This document shows, piece after piece, positions 4,758 to 5,750 of a stretch of 5,750 nucleotides of DNA (the stretch's first letter is position 1; each line of letters begins with the position of its first letter). This stretch comes from Candidatus Adiutrix sp. Lineage in GTDB: Bacteria; Desulfobacterota; Desulfarculia; Adiutricales; Adiutricaceae. The stretch lies in NCBI GenBank assembly GCA_031285975.1, contig JAITVE010000149.1, positions 1-5,750 on the forward strand, read 5' to 3'. The translations under genes were made by a program, and so were the position numbers. Under the pieces are notes generated by a model. That model had not been told where the DNA came from. It was given only the letters and a program-made list of their open reading frames with translations, and searched no databases.

Positions 4758-4772
4758 TCACTGTGGTATATT
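4743..4772 (+). promoter_or_regulatory. moeA promoter
   Basis: TTGTCA (4743-4748) and TATATT (4767-4772), each 5 of 6 to consensus, are 18 bp apart. The -35 box overlaps that of the opposing promoter by five bases. The RNA start would be near 4779, giving a leader of about 25 nt. Confidence 0.6.
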
Positions 4773-4804
4773 CCCCCAATGTCTGCACAACGTGGAGCCG
4801 AACA

Positions 4805-5750
4805 ATGGGCGATTTTCTGACCCTGAAATCTGTGGATGAAATTTTGAATTTGATTGGCGCGTTCGAAGCCCTGGAAGCCGAAACCGTGCCGCTGGCGGAA
4901 GGGCTGGGCTGGGCGCTGGCCGCGCCCTTTGCCGCGCCGGAGAATCTGCCCGGCTTTGACCGCTCAACCATGGACGGCTTCGCGGTGCGGGCCAAAGACG
5001 TGTTCGGGGCCGGGGAAGGCCACCCGGCGGCTCTGGAATTGATTGGGGAATGCCCCATGGGCGCAACGCCCGACTTCCGCCTGGCTCCGGGCCAGTGCGC
5101 CCGCATCTGGACGGGCGGCATGTTGCCCCAAGGGGCCGACGCGGTGGTGATGCTGGAATATTCCCGCCAGGTGGGCGACGCATTGATGGAACTCACCAAC
5201 CCCGCCGCGCCCTTTGAAAACGTCATCACCGCCGCGGAAGACGCGGAACAGGGGGAAGAGTTGCTGCCAGCGGGCCGCCGCCTGCGCCCCCAGGAACTGG
5301 GCCTTCTGGCCGCCCTGGGCCGCACCGAAATTTCAGTGCGCCGCAAGCCCAGAGTGGCAATTATTTCCAGCGGCGACGAGGTGGTGCCCGCCGCCGCTAC
5401 CCCGCGACCGGGGCAGGTGCGGGACATCAACTCCTCTACCCTGGCCGCCCTGGCCCAGGCCGCCGGGGCCGAGAGCCGCTCCCTGGGCCTGGCCGGGGAC
5501 AGTTTGGAGCAGTTGAAAAGCATGATTCTGGAAGCCCTGGACTGGGCTGATGTGCTGCTGCTCTCCGGGGGCTCCTCCGCCGGGCAGCGGGATTTCACCA
5601 TCAAGGCTTTCCGGGAACTGCCGGGCGTGGAAATCCTGGCCCACGGGGTGGCCATCAGCCCCGGCAAACCGTTGATTATGGCCAGGCTGGGGCAAAAATC
5701 CCTCTGGGGGCTGCCGGGCCACGCGGCCAGCGCCCTGGTCTGCGCCGAGG
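4805..5750 (+). CDS. moeA: Molybdopterin molybdenumtransferase MoeA, 3' end outside window
   Basis: MoeA inserts molybdate or tungstate into adenylylated pterin in the cytoplasm. The frame is open for 315 codons and leaves the window without a stop; about 90 more residues are expected. GGAG (4794-4797) lies 7 nt ahead of the ATG. Family landmarks appear in order: FDRSTMDGFAVRAKD (51-65), RIWTGGMLPQGADAVVMLE (100-118), NVITAAEDAEQGEELLPAG (139-157), PRVAIISSGDEVVP (182-195), GQVRDINSSTL (203-213), LLLSGGSSAGQRDFT (251-265) and VAISPGKP followed by GLPGHAASAL (282-311). Two places differ from E. coli MoeA: the first lysine of IKPGKP is serine, and the second proline of the LPGNP loop is alanine. 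These may mark a subfamily rather than damage. The position opposite tungstate uptake genes suggests a tungsten-dedicated paralogue, which is inference. It is transcribed divergently from the regulator. Confidence 0.93.
   Translation, partial: MGDFLTLKSVDEILNLIGAFEALEAETVPLAEGLGWALAAPFAAPENLPGFDRSTMDGFAVRAKDVFGAGEGHPAALELIGECPMGATPDFRLAPGQCARIWTGGMLPQGADAVVMLEYSRQVGDALMELTNPAAPFENVITAAEDAEQGEELLPAGRRLRPQELGLLAALGRTEISVRRKPRVAIISSGDEVVPAAATPRPGQVRDINSSTLAALAQAAGAESRSLGLAGDSLEQLKSMILEALDWADVLLLSGGSSAGQRDFTIKAFRELPGVEILAHGVAISPGKPLIMARLGQKSLWGLPGHAASALVCAE

Noticed and set aside
4711..5667. A 318-codon open frame antisense to moeA
   Set aside because: The sense strand is an unmistakable MoeA. 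The antisense frame has repetitive Ser/Arg/Ala/Pro composition expected of the complement of high-GC codons and no domain.

Overview
The window reads as part of a high-GC chromosome from a Desulfovibrio-like sulfate reducer (Desulfobacterota). This is inferred from the TupA/TupB sequences, the tungstate uptake plus cofactor gene set, and the style of the intergenic palindromic repeats. The taxonomic call is moderate; the gene functions are much firmer.

Layout. Positions 1-175 are the end of an insertion sequence, with the first 44 codons of an IS630/Tc1-like transposase on the minus strand, a textbook promoter, and a TA dinucleotide at the probable element boundary. Positions 176-600 hold no credible gene. 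They carry REP-like palindromic repeats: two inverted copies, a third more diverged copy and a separate hairpin. From 601 to about 4730 every gene is on the minus strand. In transcription order these are a ModE-type DNA-binding protein without an oxyanion-sensing domain (4691-4341), a MoaD/ThiS-like sulfur carrier ending in Gly-Gly (4344-4105), a HesA/MoeB/ThiF E1-like enzyme (4104-3250), and the tungstate ABC transporter tupA (3159-2278), tupB (2207-1512) and tupC (1515-601). moeA is divergent, starts at 4805 and runs off the right edge.

How it fits together. TupA binds tungstate in the periplasm, TupB and TupC import it, the E1-like enzyme and MoaD-like carrier would activate sulfur for the pterin dithiolene, and MoeA inserts the metal. 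The window is therefore a compact metal-uptake plus cofactor-assembly cassette, probably for tungstopterin enzymes such as aldehyde:ferredoxin oxidoreductase, although no such enzyme is in view.

Regulation visible in the sequence. The divergent regulator and moeA promoters share one -35 segment, centred on a GC-rich dyad. A long AT-rich inverted repeat sits in front of tupA. A perfect 13-bp stem without a U-tract lies between tupA and tupB. Coding joints are tight (4-bp ATGA overlaps at regulator/moaD-like and tupB/tupC, abutting TGA-ATG at moaD-like/E1), so translational coupling is likely.
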